A DNA stretch of 42,274 bases from Theionarchaea archaeon (GTDB lineage Archaea > Methanobacteriota_B > Thermococci > Methanofastidiosales > SZ-28-30), in NCBI GenBank assembly GCA_018992685.1, contig JACVGT010000006.1, forward strand, positions 1 to 42,274, given 5' to 3'. Numbering within the stretch: the stretch's first letter is position 1; every line of letters begins with the position of its first letter. Under the pieces are notes generated by a model. The model saw nothing but the letters and a program-made list of their open reading frames with translations, searched no databases and had not been told where the DNA came from. The position numbers and the translations under genes are program-made. Below, in pieces: positions 30,665-41,400 of the stretch.

Positions 30665-33600
30665 GTGAGAACATTGAAAACAAGTATGCTGGTGGTTGTA
30701 CTGTTTGTAGGATACATTGCCAGCACTCAGGTCATGGGAACTCAAGAGAGCGTCTCTTCAGAGAAGGCACTGGCTAGTCAGGAGGGGCTAGGGAGAGAAA
30801 AAACGAGAGGCAAAGTATTCACTTTTTTGAAGGACATTGACTCCAAAGAACAAAAGCCTTTTTCAAAGAACGCTGGAAACAGGGGATTTTTCTCAGATGA
30901 AACTGAAGAACAAGGATTCTTTTCAGAAGGCAGTGAACCCATTTCTTCACTCTACATTGATCCCCGCCAACCATCAAATCCTACCATCAATCCTTGCACC
31001 AATATGGAGTTTGACTATGAAGCAACGTCGCCCTATTACAAGGCCTTATTCAGGGATGGGACACTTCGAATCTACGTCGCAGGGAACTACATTGAATTTA
31101 GACTGAAAGAGAATTACCTGACAGCAAAAGAAAGCACTCGCATTGCTGAGGAGCCTTCAGTCAAGGAGAACTGTCTCTCAGTTAGTGAAAATACCATATC
31201 CGTCTCCGAGATTTTCGAAGCCATCGATCTCTCCTACAGAGTTGGAAGCTCTCAGATTGAGGAAGCTCTGACTGTCAAACAATTCAGGTCTATCGAGAGG
31301 CTCATATACGAGATTTCCTGGGAAGGACTCACACCAGAGGTTCAGGACGACGGTTCCATCATCTTCTCCGGTGACAAACCGCTCTTGGTGATCCTGCCCC
31401 CCTCCATGACTGACGCTCAGGGAGATGAATGCCGTGATCTTCATTACGAACTGATAGAGACAGAGAACGGGCATGAACTGCACAAGGTTGTGGATGAAAA
31501 AGGGGTGGAGTGGCTACAGCATGCGCACTTTCCTGTGGTACTAGATCCTCTGGTCGAAACCATTGAAGATGCATGGGAATCATCTGGGTTCACACCATAC
31601 GGGAAATACTTCGACAACTTCCAAGAACATGTCAACATTCTGAATGGTCATCTCATCGTATCACAGACGGATCTTGATATTCCAGGAAGAGGTCTGGACC
31701 TTGTGATATCGAGGATATATGAGACACCAGCTGTATTTTATCAGGCAGAGCCCTATGATTATACAGCACCACCTGTGAACGTCGGAATAGGATGGCGACT
31801 GGATTTTCCCTATGTCGGTGAAGAGTACCTCTACTCATGGGGCGGAGGAATATACAAGATTGAATGGTCAGGCGATACGTTCACGAACCATACCGGCAGC
31901 CACTTTGTTCTCGTGAAGAACGCCGACAACACGTACACACTGACAGGGGCAAACGGTACGGTATGTGAATTCGACACTACTGGTAAGATAACACACATGA
32001 GAGATTTGGACCAGAATACTATAACGTTCAATTACACCAGCGGAACTCTTACAAGCATCACTGATACCATCGGACGTACAGCTACTCTCAGCTACTCTGG
32101 CGGGTACTTGTCTGCAATTTCGTACAATGGTACTGTGATTGAATATGGAATCAATGGCTACGGCAACCTGGTTTGGGTGGACGATGTCCTGGACAGGAGA
32201 ACAACCTATAGCTACGACTCGGGGTGGACTGAGTGGTTCTACTATGGGTCAGGATACGCTCTGAAGGAGAATCTCTACCTGCTCACGCAAATAGGCTATC
32301 CCACAGGAGGTTACTCTCAATATGAATACGACAGGTTCTCTTACAATGACCTCTATGGCGGCAGTTCCTGTCTTGACTACTACAAGTACTTCGCGACAGA
32401 TCAACGAGTCTATGAAACGACCCAGGCAAGGCACAACGTGTACTCTTTTTACGGAAACTTCGACATCATCAGCGATTGTGATGTGACAACAAAGGACGAG
32501 TATGACATAACGCAGGGACTGTATGACTTCTCTCTGGATACATCCAGTGGCCTGGTTGTCCAGATGGCTCTTGAGAACGCATCACAGGCAACAATACGGA
32601 AATATGCATTTACATATAGTTCACAGAAACAGCTCAAAGAGGTGGAAGTCTACAACGACGGGGCAACTCTGTCGTACGTCAAATACTATGCCTACGATGA
32701 CTGGGGCAACCTGATATACTCAAAGGATCCAGAAGGGCACGAAGAATTCTTCTCCTATGCACATACGTCCACCTCAGGGTTCTTTGTTAATTACAGTGGA
32801 ACAGTGGTTCAGACCTTCACCAATGCGTTCTCAAATGACCCTGTGCCGGACTCCGTTCACACGGTCTTAATAGGCATGGCAGAGAAACAAGATGGTACCC
32901 ACGTAAGGGAAACCTACTTCGAGTACGATTCTGAGGCTCATCCAACACAGGAAAAGAGTTCCTTTGGAGCCTACACTACCTGGCTGACGGTTTCAGGTAC
33001 CTTCAATGAGAAGACTGGATCAACGAGCTTTCCTGTTGATCTGACAGGTCACACAGTGGTTGGAAATGCAGTCCTACGGATTGCAGGACTGCCTTCTGAC
33101 GATACGTATACAGAGACCCATTCAGTCCAATGTAACACCAACCCCTCTGTTCAATGTACGTGGAACGGTGGATACTGGTTAGGCAAATACTACAGTGTAT
33201 TGTGGATGTTCTGTAGCTTTCCTCTGGATTGTGACAGTGGAAGAGTCTCTATTGGTCCTTTCGTTCATTACCCTGGAACCTTTGGATACCAGAGTTACAC
33301 GACGAATCCAAGCCTAGGAGGAAAATCCAACTCGTTTGCCGTTACGACATACTGGAAAGCATATCCTGCTGAGGTGCAGTATAACCTCGACGGTTCTGAT
33401 TGGACAACGGTAACCACGAATCTGAGGAATTCTGCAGCGCAGGTGGCAGTCCCCATCACAGATGGAACACATACCTTGAACTTCACTGAATCTTCATCGC
33501 TGAAAACAAAATTCTCGTGGACCTTGTACGTCCCCGTGGACACCACTCCTGAAACATACATCACAACCACAGCATATGACGCGTATGGCAATGTAGAGTC

Positions 33601-36214
33601 TGTCACAGACCCTGGAGGACACACAACGACCTTTGGGTATTCGGCTGATTATGGACATGCCTACTTGACGAGTATTACCAATGCGCTTGGACACACAGCA
33701 TCTGCAACGTATGATTCTTCGACAGGAAGGATTCTCTCTTCAACAGATCCAAAGGGGAATACCGTCGCCTTTGAGTATGACCTCATGGGCAGAATAACAA
33801 AACGTATCCATGCAGATCTTTCAGAGGTTGAAGCTGTCTACGACGATTCGAATCTCATTGTTACTATCTTTGATGAACTGGATCACTACACCAAGACGCG
33901 CTACGACAAGATTGGCAGGCTCGTGCAGACTGACTACTACTTGAATGATACGCTCTATGCCACAGAGGTCTTCACGTACAACTACCTGGACAAGCACGTA
34001 TCGTATACAGATCCCCTCCTTCAAACGTACTACAATGAGTATGATTTCCTGGGCAGGACAGTTAAAACCACAAAGCCTGATAGCACGTTCACGACAACGC
34101 AGTACGATGACACCAACAATGTGAAGACGGTTCTTGACGAGAATGAGCACAAGAAGCAGTACAAGTATGACTGGATGGGCAGACTGCTGTGGGTAAGAGA
34201 ATTCATTGATGAAACCACCTACTATCTCACCGAGAGTACCTACAATGAGACAGGAAACATCACATCCATAACGGATGCCAATGGAACCACCACGAGCTGT
34301 GAGTATGACGCTCTTTTCGGCATGACGAGAACTTTATATCCAGACAGCACAACGGAAATCTTTGCCTACGATGTCGTGGGGAATTTCACATCGTATACAG
34401 ATGCCAATGGAAACACCACGAGCTATCAGTACAATGCTGTCTCGCAGCTGATCTCAGTTGAGTTTTCAGACGAATCATCTGTGGAACTTGACTATGATGC
34501 AAACGGTAACCGCACCCTCATGGTGGATCCAGCTGGAACTTCAACGTATGTGTACGACAACAGGAACCGCTTGTGTCAGGAGACGAGGACTATCGACGGA
34601 ATAGCATACACTGTCGGGAGACAATTCGACATAGCCTCTCGCACAGTGGCCACAACGTACCCCGAAGGAACGACCGTCACTTTTGTATACGACGATCTCA
34701 ATCGACTGACTTCCATTTCAGGCTACGCTGACTTCACTTACAACGCGAAATCTCAGGTTGAGAGTGTTGCCTATGCAAATGGTGTTCAACTGAGTATTTC
34801 CTACGGACCGTGCTGCAGCCAGCCGGCACGATTTCTTGCAACGAAGAGCGGAGCCACTCTCCTGGATCTGCTCTACACCTACGATGACGCAGATAATATA
34901 CTGGAAATCGAGAAATACATCTTCAATCCCGAAACACAGGTGCTCGAGGACTCTGTTGATCAATACACGTACGACTGGCTGGATCGAATAGTGACAGCGT
35001 CAGGTGATTTTGGCTCGCTCTCGTACAGCTACGATTCGGTGGGCAACAGGACGTCACTCAATGGAACGCAGTACGTGTACAACTCAATGAGTGAACTTGA
35101 ATCCACCAGTGAAGGGACGAGCTTTGCATATGACCAGAACGGGAATCTGGTCAGCAAGACCAATACTCACGTGTGGACATATCAGTACGATTTCAGCAAC
35201 CGACTTGTGGAGGCTGGCTACGATGGACAGATGATTGGCCAGTATGTGTACGATGGAGACGGAAGGCGTGTCAAGAAGACAGAATGGTCAGAATCGATGC
35301 AGGTATTCCAGAGCAGGATATACGTGTACGAGGGCATCAGCGTTCTGTATGAGAAGAATGTTGACGCAGGAATGGAAGCACTTTATATCTATGGAGCAAC
35401 TGGGCGAATTGCTGAGAAAACGGATGATATGACATTCTATTACCACAACGATTACCTGGGATCACCGAGGATTATCACAGATGAGGATGGCGTTGTAGTT
35501 ACGGGGATAGACTATCTTCCTTTTGGGGAAAGTGAGTTGAAGGGGGAGTCTGAGGACTATCTGTTCACAGGAAAAGAGGAGGATGTGTCTGAGCTGTACT
35601 ATTTTGGTGCACGGTACTATGATCCAACACTTGGGCGGTTCATCAGCAGGGATCCTATTCGAGGAGTAATGAGTGACCCGCGTAGTCTGAATCGGTACAC
35701 ATACGTTCTGAATAACCCTCTGAAATACCGTGATCCTTGGGGAGAGAAACCGGCAGATGAAGAATGCAGTTGTGAGTCAGACGTTGACGAACTTCTAGAC
35801 TTGTTGGCTGCCGCCGAAAATCAAATCAAGGAATTTGAACATGACATTGAGGAGGCAGAGTATCTTCTTGAACAGTATCAGCCACGAGTAGAGTGGTGCG
35901 ATAAAGCGCGTGAAGCCACTAGTTTCAGTATCGTTCAGAGTGTTCCAGAACTTGTTCTGACACTCTTCATATGGTACTACATAGAGGCGCCTTGCTGGAC
36001 ACAGAGAAGTGGAGTAGATAATACGCATCAACGCATAAAAGATCTGGAAAGATCAATTTCAGACCTCAAAGAGGACGCAAATAAATTCAGAGCGGAAATA
36101 AAGAAGAGGTGCTCCTGCGCGCTTCCTGAAGATGATGGGTTAGGGTCTACATCTTCAGATGATGATTCTCCGTTGCCACCAGGAGCAGGTCGTCCCGACA
36201 TTTTTGAGTGCTGA
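30665..36214 (+). CDS. Giant secreted RHS/YD-repeat protein
   Basis: 1849 residues starting at GTG. Signal peptide about 1-25 (KTSMLVVVLFVGYIASTQVMG). Then a beta-rich N-terminal domain ending PVVLDPLVE (about 295-302), a DUF6531-like entry (VNILNGHLIVSQTDLDIPGRGL, about 323-344), and many YD repeats (YDAYGNVESVTDPGGHTT, YDLMGRITKRIH, YDANGNRTLMVDPAG and others) forming the beta shell. The RHS core signature LFTGKEEDVSELYYFGARYYDPTLGRFISRDPI is near 1636-1668, and NPLKYRDPWG marks the end of the cage near 1683-1692. The last roughly 155 residues form the variable C-terminal domain: acidic coiled coil, a hydrophobic helix (VPELVLTLFIWYYIE), a second coiled coil, and a Ser/Asp-rich tail ending in Cys. 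I recognise no toxin fold in it. Likely displayed at the surface or released. Confidence 0.93.
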   Translation: MRTLKTSMLVVVLFVGYIASTQVMGTQESVSSEKALASQEGLGREKTRGKVFTFLKDIDSKEQKPFSKNAGNRGFFSDETEEQGFFSEGSEPISSLYIDPRQPSNPTINPCTNMEFDYEATSPYYKALFRDGTLRIYVAGNYIEFRLKENYLTAKESTRIAEEPSVKENCLSVSENTISVSEIFEAIDLSYRVGSSQIEEALTVKQFRSIERLIYEISWEGLTPEVQDDGSIIFSGDKPLLVILPPSMTDAQGDECRDLHYELIETENGHELHKVVDEKGVEWLQHAHFPVVLDPLVETIEDAWESSGFTPYGKYFDNFQEHVNILNGHLIVSQTDLDIPGRGLDLVISRIYETPAVFYQAEPYDYTAPPVNVGIGWRLDFPYVGEEYLYSWGGGIYKIEWSGDTFTNHTGSHFVLVKNADNTYTLTGANGTVCEFDTTGKITHMRDLDQNTITFNYTSGTLTSITDTIGRTATLSYSGGYLSAISYNGTVIEYGINGYGNLVWVDDVLDRRTTYSYDSGWTEWFYYGSGYALKENLYLLTQIGYPTGGYSQYEYDRFSYNDLYGGSSCLDYYKYFATDQRVYETTQARHNVYSFYGNFDIISDCDVTTKDEYDITQGLYDFSLDTSSGLVVQMALENASQATIRKYAFTYSSQKQLKEVEVYNDGATLSYVKYYAYDDWGNLIYSKDPEGHEEFFSYAHTSTSGFFVNYSGTVVQTFTNAFSNDPVPDSVHTVLIGMAEKQDGTHVRETYFEYDSEAHPTQEKSSFGAYTTWLTVSGTFNEKTGSTSFPVDLTGHTVVGNAVLRIAGLPSDDTYTETHSVQCNTNPSVQCTWNGGYWLGKYYSVLWMFCSFPLDCDSGRVSIGPFVHYPGTFGYQSYTTNPSLGGKSNSFAVTTYWKAYPAEVQYNLDGSDWTTVTTNLRNSAAQVAVPITDGTHTLNFTESSSLKTKFSWTLYVPVDTTPETYITTTAYDAYGNVESVTDPGGHTTTFGYSADYGHAYLTSITNALGHTASATYDSSTGRILSSTDPKGNTVAFEYDLMGRITKRIHADLSEVEAVYDDSNLIVTIFDELDHYTKTRYDKIGRLVQTDYYLNDTLYATEVFTYNYLDKHVSYTDPLLQTYYNEYDFLGRTVKTTKPDSTFTTTQYDDTNNVKTVLDENEHKKQYKYDWMGRLLWVREFIDETTYYLTESTYNETGNITSITDANGTTTSCEYDALFGMTRTLYPDSTTEIFAYDVVGNFTSYTDANGNTTSYQYNAVSQLISVEFSDESSVELDYDANGNRTLMVDPAGTSTYVYDNRNRLCQETRTIDGIAYTVGRQFDIASRTVATTYPEGTTVTFVYDDLNRLTSISGYADFTYNAKSQVESVAYANGVQLSISYGPCCSQPARFLATKSGATLLDLLYTYDDADNILEIEKYIFNPETQVLEDSVDQYTYDWLDRIVTASGDFGSLSYSYDSVGNRTSLNGTQYVYNSMSELESTSEGTSFAYDQNGNLVSKTNTHVWTYQYDFSNRLVEAGYDGQMIGQYVYDGDGRRVKKTEWSESMQVFQSRIYVYEGISVLYEKNVDAGMEALYIYGATGRIAEKTDDMTFYYHNDYLGSPRIITDEDGVVVTGIDYLPFGESELKGESEDYLFTGKEEDVSELYYFGARYYDPTLGRFISRDPIRGVMSDPRSLNRYTYVLNNPLKYRDPWGEKPADEECSCESDVDELLDLLAAAENQIKEFEHDIEEAEYLLEQYQPRVEWCDKAREATSFSIVQSVPELVLTLFIWYYIEAPCWTQRSGVDNTHQRIKDLERSISDLKEDANKFRAEIKKRCSCALPEDDGLGSTSSDDDSPLPPGAGRPDIFEC

Positions 36215-36236
36215 ACAGTGCGAACAGCTCTTCCTA

Positions 36237-36257
36237 TTTTTTTCTTTTTTTCCCTTT
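36237..36257 (+). terminator. Oligo-T terminator after the RHS gene
   Basis: T-rich stretch, T9-C-T7 with a short C run and further T, starting 23 nt after the stop. Same style as the terminators after the CPBP and M50 genes. Confidence 0.6.
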
Positions 36258-36611
36258 TGCCAATACTACTGATATCTGCATATTTTGTGGCGCCTCCAAA
36301 GGATTTGCAGAAATTACCTGCATGTCGATCTAGGACATATTTTCTCATCTGGGATATTTCGATGCCCCGGACTTGGACAGGATTAATCTGATAGCAACGC
36401 GAGACACTGCTTGCCAGCTGAATTATCTATGATCAACATCACTTTTTGCAGTTCCTGAGCAAAATTCATTTGGAGACACTGCATACCTGATCCTAGTTTT
36501 CCGTAGAATGGGAGTTGTACTCTTTCTAGAAGTGTCTAGGTTTGCACAAAGGAGATCACACCCAACTTTTATGAAGAGTAAAGACAAGGAAGAGATAGCG
36601 TAACACCCGAA
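36258..36611. other. Spacer between RHS and the AT-rich accessory segment
   Basis: About 350 bp without a supported gene. It holds a TATA-like CTTTTATGA (36567-36575) that may serve the next gene. A short minus-strand frame here has no start signals. From this point base composition is visibly more AT-rich than in the mevalonate and replication regions. Confidence 0.4.
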
Positions 36612-37370
36612 TTGTGTAAGCAGGAGGTGAGACAAATCACTGAAAAGAAAATCATTCAAAGGCAAATCGCTGAAAGATCTTATGTGAGTGTTACGGTTGC
36701 GACTCCTACTTTGAGTAGAGCAGAGGACTTGATAAGAGGTACATCATATAATGGCAAAGCAGGTTCATATCCCTTATATGCATTCTTTCTCTATAGTGAT
36801 ATGGATGAAGATCTCGCTGAATTCATAAAAAAGAAAGGATATTGGCTCCATTGTTTGAGTGGCGACGATTGCCTTATCGGCGCATTCGAAAACCCAGAAG
36901 ACTGGGGGAGAGGGTGGAAAAATCACTGGCAGGAAAAGCTCGGTTTTTTGTATTGGTCAGCTCAAGAAGAATGGACGAAATTGGAGGCATGTGACCGAAA
37001 TCTAGCATTCTGTTTGGCTGACAATCTGGGGATTGAGAAAAATGCTTTGCCATGCATGGTCTTTGCAGAATCTTCATTCAGCACAAGAATCTTGTGTTTA
37101 CCCATAGTTGCTGACAGAGACGACTATCAAAAGTACTTTCAGGACATCTTCGCTGCCGTTAGTACTGCCGCAAAAGCAGATACTGGTTGCAGACTTCAGA
37201 CCCTTCAATCTGAATGGGGAAAGATCTGGAGAAAATGGATTCTTCCTAAAAAAATTGAAAATCTGTCAGAAACAATCCAAGAATGGGGTTCCATCATTAG
37301 GGAGACGACATGCATTATCATAGGTGTTGCAGAACCTCTCAAATTCCTTTTTGGAAATAAAAGCATGTAG
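36612..37370 (+). CDS. Hypothetical protein, possible RHS-associated or defence gene
   Basis: 252 residues; not recognised. It is soluble, Trp-rich (WGRGWKNHWQEKLGFLYW, WGKIWRKWILP), with mixed alpha/beta character and no signal peptide. The start is unclear: the open frame begins with TTG at 36612, but GGAGGTGA at 36624-36631 would favour a start just downstream where only GTG (36627) or non-standard codons occur. It lies downstream of the RHS gene in the position where immunity genes of polymorphic toxins sit, but a terminator, a 397-bp gap and its own TATA-like box separate them. An immunity role is speculative; a separate accessory gene is equally likely. Confidence 0.65.
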   Translation: MCKQEVRQITEKKIIQRQIAERSYVSVTVATPTLSRAEDLIRGTSYNGKAGSYPLYAFFLYSDMDEDLAEFIKKKGYWLHCLSGDDCLIGAFENPEDWGRGWKNHWQEKLGFLYWSAQEEWTKLEACDRNLAFCLADNLGIEKNALPCMVFAESSFSTRILCLPIVADRDDYQKYFQDIFAAVSTAAKADTGCRLQTLQSEWGKIWRKWILPKKIENLSETIQEWGSIIRETTCIIIGVAEPLKFLFGNKSM

Positions 37371-37430
37371 TTTTGATTGGGCTTTCTCGAAGCTCTCAGA
37401 ATGATTGAAAGTTCTTCTTGATCATTTCAT

Positions 37431-37622
37431 TCAAGTCACCTTGCTTTCTTCAAATAGATCTCTTTCTGTGATCTCTATTCGTGTACCTTTAACAGCATAG
37501 ATATTCTCAATACTCCAGAAACAAGTATCTATGATATATTCATCGTCCCTATGTGAAGCAGCTATTTCTCTTATAATTGGTATGCCAATGAATATTCTTC
37601 TTGCCAAATATCCAGCCAGCAT
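37431..37622 (-). CDS. Small protein, last gene of the STAND operon
   Basis: 63 residues; not recognised. CAGGTGA lies 5 nt upstream of the ATG at 37622 and the gap to the preceding gene is 31 bp, so it is probably the third cistron of the nuclease-STAND operon. It begins with a moderately hydrophobic, Ile-rich part (MLAGYLARRIFIGIPIIREIA) and continues with a charged beta-like part (IENIYAVKGTRIEITERDLFEE). Function unknown. Confidence 0.55.
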   Translation of the reverse strand: MLAGYLARRIFIGIPIIREIAASHRDDEYIIDTCFWSIENIYAVKGTRIEITERDLFEESKVT

Positions 37623-37653
37623 TTTTTCACCTGTCCATTCGATCCACCGATAC

Positions 37654-38421
37654 CTAGACGCGTGAACCTACATCAATCATTTCCTTCTCTAAACATCTTG
37701 CCAAATATCTCATAATATCGATCACAACTTCAATAATCATCTCAGTTGTCATTCTTGGCGCTGGACCGGGATGTGGTCCCCCGTAACTAAGAAATCTACT
37801 CAAATCACTGGTCAGTTTCCTTAAATTCTTCAAAAACTCCTTATTCTCCTCTAGGTCTTTTAGTTCTATATTCTTTATGAATTTATCCCTGAGTATCTGA
37901 ACTGCATTTCTCAATGAGGTTCTTGCACCTTCAACATCATTTTCCTCCAGCCTTGAATGAGAATCAAAGAGATAGCTTGCAGCCTTATCCAAGATATCAT
38001 TCTTAACGACAAAGGATATCAACCTCTCTTCAATTCTTGACAGTGTTCCAGCAATTCTTTCTGAGCTGTAGTCAAGAGCTTTGATCTCAAAAGGAAAAAC
38101 AGGCTCACCGTTGTAGTCCACAACCAGGATTGAGATTGTGTAGTTTCTAGCCACATTGAGATCTAGTACATCCTTTTCAGGAAATGCTATACGGGGCACC
38201 CAGATTTTTTCCAGCATATCAAAGTAATTTTCTGGTTCTAGCTCCAATTTCCTCATGGGTTTGAATCTTTTTATCAGCTTGTTATTGTTATCAACAATCT
38301 CAATTATAAAAAACCTTAGAATCCCTCCTTTACTAATGAAAGGAAGTAATCGATATAGATTCTTTAGGTTTACGCAAAGACCTTCCTCAAATTCGATTCT
38401 CTCAGTCACAATAGCTGGCAT
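37654..38421 (-). CDS. Unknown protein with a HEPN-like helical C-terminus, STAND operon
   Basis: 255 residues. The first part (about 1-120) is beta-rich (FEEGLCVNLKNLYRLLPFIS, ILRFFIIEIVDNNNKL, NYTISILVVDYNGEPVFPFEI). The rest is helical: SYLFDSHSRLEENDVEGARTSLRNAVQILRDKFI, a linker, then SRFLSYGGPHPGPAPRMTTEMIIEVVIDIMRYLARCL, reminiscent of the helical C-terminal domains of abortive-infection and HEPN/DUF4145-like proteins. The canonical Rx4-6H RNase motif of HEPN toxins is not evident. AGGTGAG precedes the ATG. It lies 41 nt downstream of the STAND NTPase, so it is likely a partner, perhaps a sensor or effector. Not firmly assigned to a family. Confidence 0.65.
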   Translation of the reverse strand: MPAIVTERIEFEEGLCVNLKNLYRLLPFISKGGILRFFIIEIVDNNNKLIKRFKPMRKLELEPENYFDMLEKIWVPRIAFPEKDVLDLNVARNYTISILVVDYNGEPVFPFEIKALDYSSERIAGTLSRIEERLISFVVKNDILDKAASYLFDSHSRLEENDVEGARTSLRNAVQILRDKFIKNIELKDLEENKEFLKNLRKLTSDLSRFLSYGGPHPGPAPRMTTEMIIEVVIDIMRYLARCLEKEMIDVGSRV

Positions 38422-38462
38422 GTTGACTCACCTAGTTTTACTATTGATGATTTGGGAGTAGT

Positions 38463-41400
38463 TCACATCCTAGGATATAGCAATTCCTCATCGTGTTTTC
38501 GTTGGATATCAATCAGCATATCAATTTCTTCTATCTTTCTTTCAATCAATATTCTTATTCTTCCCGGTCTAATATTTTCATGGATTTTCTTGTACAGCTC
38601 TCTCTTTTGGATCAATTCTGGAGGTGGTTCACCCAGTTTTGAAATCCAAGCCATACCAGTATCCATTCCATGATCGAGTAGTTCTTCCACTTCTTTGAGC
38701 TCCTCTGAAGTTCTGGCCCCTTCCATAATCCTGATTAGTAAATCAGCCGTGTCTTCGTTGAAGGGTAAGAGTCGAAGTATTATCATAACGTTTCTGGCGT
38801 TACCAGCTTCAAGCTGTCTGTCTGTATACTCTTCAAGGTACAGTTTTCCATCCGCACTGCTGAAAGATTTTGCTTGTTCCATCAGACGTCTCAGTTCGTG
38901 CACTCCTAGACCCCTTTCATACCATTCGATGACTCTTTCCACGAGTCTCACATAATCTCTAAAGGATTTAATCTGACTTTCTATACAATCATCATCTTCA
39001 AAGGGAATGATATCGTATCTCTGACTCACTATTCCATTTCCTTTGGCCTCTATATACTTGGAGACTCTATAATTTATGAAATCAATAACTGAATCAAGGC
39101 TATTGAAAACGAAATTCCATAATTCTCCAGCGAGCCACTGAAACACTGGCACATCCTTCAATTTACATAACAATTCTTTTCGAAAGCTTTCTTTTGATCT
39201 TCCTTCAAAAGATGCAAGGTCTCCACTGCAATCATGAAGAACGAGTCCTAAGTTCTCTATTGTGCTGTCTCTCAGGACACCTTTTTCTGAGATAGTTAAA
39301 CATAGCAGTCTAAAAAAGGAATCGTGATTCTTGTTTTTATCAGGAAGAAGGAGATCTGCGAAGCGGATTACTCTATCTCTGATTTCTGGACTTTGCTTTG
39401 CCAACTTTGATAGCCAGTCTTCCAGAGTGGAGTTTGGAATATCATGTCTCCTGAGCAGCCTTAGGAAGTTGTCAATTTTGGAAATAGGTGTGATGGGAAG
39501 CTCGGAGAGCACCTCATCTGCCAATCCATATATAAAATCGCTGTTCAAATCGGCTAGAGCAAAATCGATTTCATTCTTGAATCTCCCTGGAACTAATTCC
39601 CAAAGTTCCCTGTCTTCTCGTATAATGAAAAATGGTCTTGATTTTAAGCTGACCCACCACGTAATTATAGGAGGATTATGTCTGACATCATCTTGAGATA
39701 TTTTTTCATCCATAAGTCTCAGGAAGTCTATTATTTCCGTTTCACTTTTGTATTTCTTACTAAGAGAATCAATTAACTGTCTAAAGTCCTCTAATTTTGG
39801 GTGGACAAATCTATCCATGGACATGTGAACAAACCAGTGCCATTTGCTTTCAATAGGTGCTTTCCTTTCTAATGAGCAGAAGTCTTCAAAAGCGTATTGG
39901 GGAGAGACAAAATGCCGGTAAACCATGTATTCAATGCTTCGTGGAAATGTTCGTAAATACTCCTCAACTCTTTTCGTTCCTGGCTTGTCCATAGCCCACC
40001 AATTCAGGAACAGATCTTCTATCGCACTCAAGAGTTTGAAATCGGTTTGGGGAGATATCAATTCGCCGACATCTTCAATGATTTCCTCTCTTTCGGCATT
40101 TGTTTTACTCAACAACGGTATGTTTTCTGCCGGCGTGTTGCCCAAGTTTCCTTTGCCTATGTTTCCCGCTATTTCGATAGCTGTCAGTCTGACTTCTAGT
40201 GATTGATGTCTAATCATCTCCTTCAGAATCTGCATCGCTCTATCTCTCATCCTCTGCACTTCGAATGTATTTTTCATTACTTTTGCACCAAAAGTCATTC
40301 CTCCAATGGTAGGTCTTGTATATTGGTGAGAAATCGCCAGTACCTCAGACAGCCCAGCTGAAATCAGTGTCAGTCTGCCACTTCTGGGATCATGTAACCA
40401 CTCAGCAAGAATGTCCAACGTTTCATGTATTTCATTGGTATTATTGAATGGAGGAGAAACAGAATCCCTGATCAGAGATACTGGTTTCCAGTTGTCAAAA
40501 TGCTCCTCAATGCCCTTCATTTTGATCTCACCAATTATCTCTACAACGTCTTTTCTCATAGAAGATATTCTCATTAGTTTTCTAATTACTGGACCAAAGT
40601 CATCGGCCTTCAGAGGAGCTTCCGTATTCAAGTAAACACGCACTAACGCAAGAGCACATTCAGGGACAATATTAGCTATTTTTCCAGCTAAATCCAGTTT
40701 TCTGGCTTTCGAATCAGCTGAAGTACTTTTAGCCTTTTCAACCCAGGAATAGATGACTCTTGACAAGGGATTCCGAATACTTTCGTTTTCAGAATAGTTG
40801 GCCGCTGCCTCTAAGTTTACAAACAGCTTTTCAGGTGAGATGGGCAATAATTCCTGTACTAGTTTTTCAATTTTGTCCATACTCATTTTTTCTAGTTGGT
40901 GGGCAAGATAGAGATCACCTTTCATATCTGGATTGAATCTATAGGAACGTCCTATCGTTCTTAAGATTCCGGTCTCTTGCAGTCTTTCAATTGCCTCTTC
41001 CATGTTCTTGCTAAGTTTTGTAGTTAAAAAATTAAAAACGTTGTCATTTTGTGAAAAAGGAACTAGAAAAACGAGATATGTTAAGAAATTTTCTAATTCA
41101 AGATTTTGAACGTCTCTTAAACATTTTCTTGCTTCAAAATACATTTCATTTGCAATTTTCTCTTTAATCTTCTTCAAGTCTACACTGGTGTCTTTCCTGA
41201 GTATCCTGCCTATCTGCACTATCAAATAGGGGTTGGAACAAGATGCAGCAATTGTCGCCTCATTCTCAATCACTTCACCTCCACAAACTAATCTCAGAAG
41301 TCTGACTAAATCCTCTCTTGACCAATCTGTGATCTTCGTTGCATCATAATGCTCTTCGAGTCTCAGCTCGCTTATTATGTTATAGACAGATTCAAATCCG

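Noticed and set aside
32000-35300. Tandem DNA repeats or CRISPR-like spacing in the RHS gene
   Set aside because: The periodicity is at protein level (YD repeats); the nucleotide sequences of successive repeats have diverged and there are no constant-length spacers.
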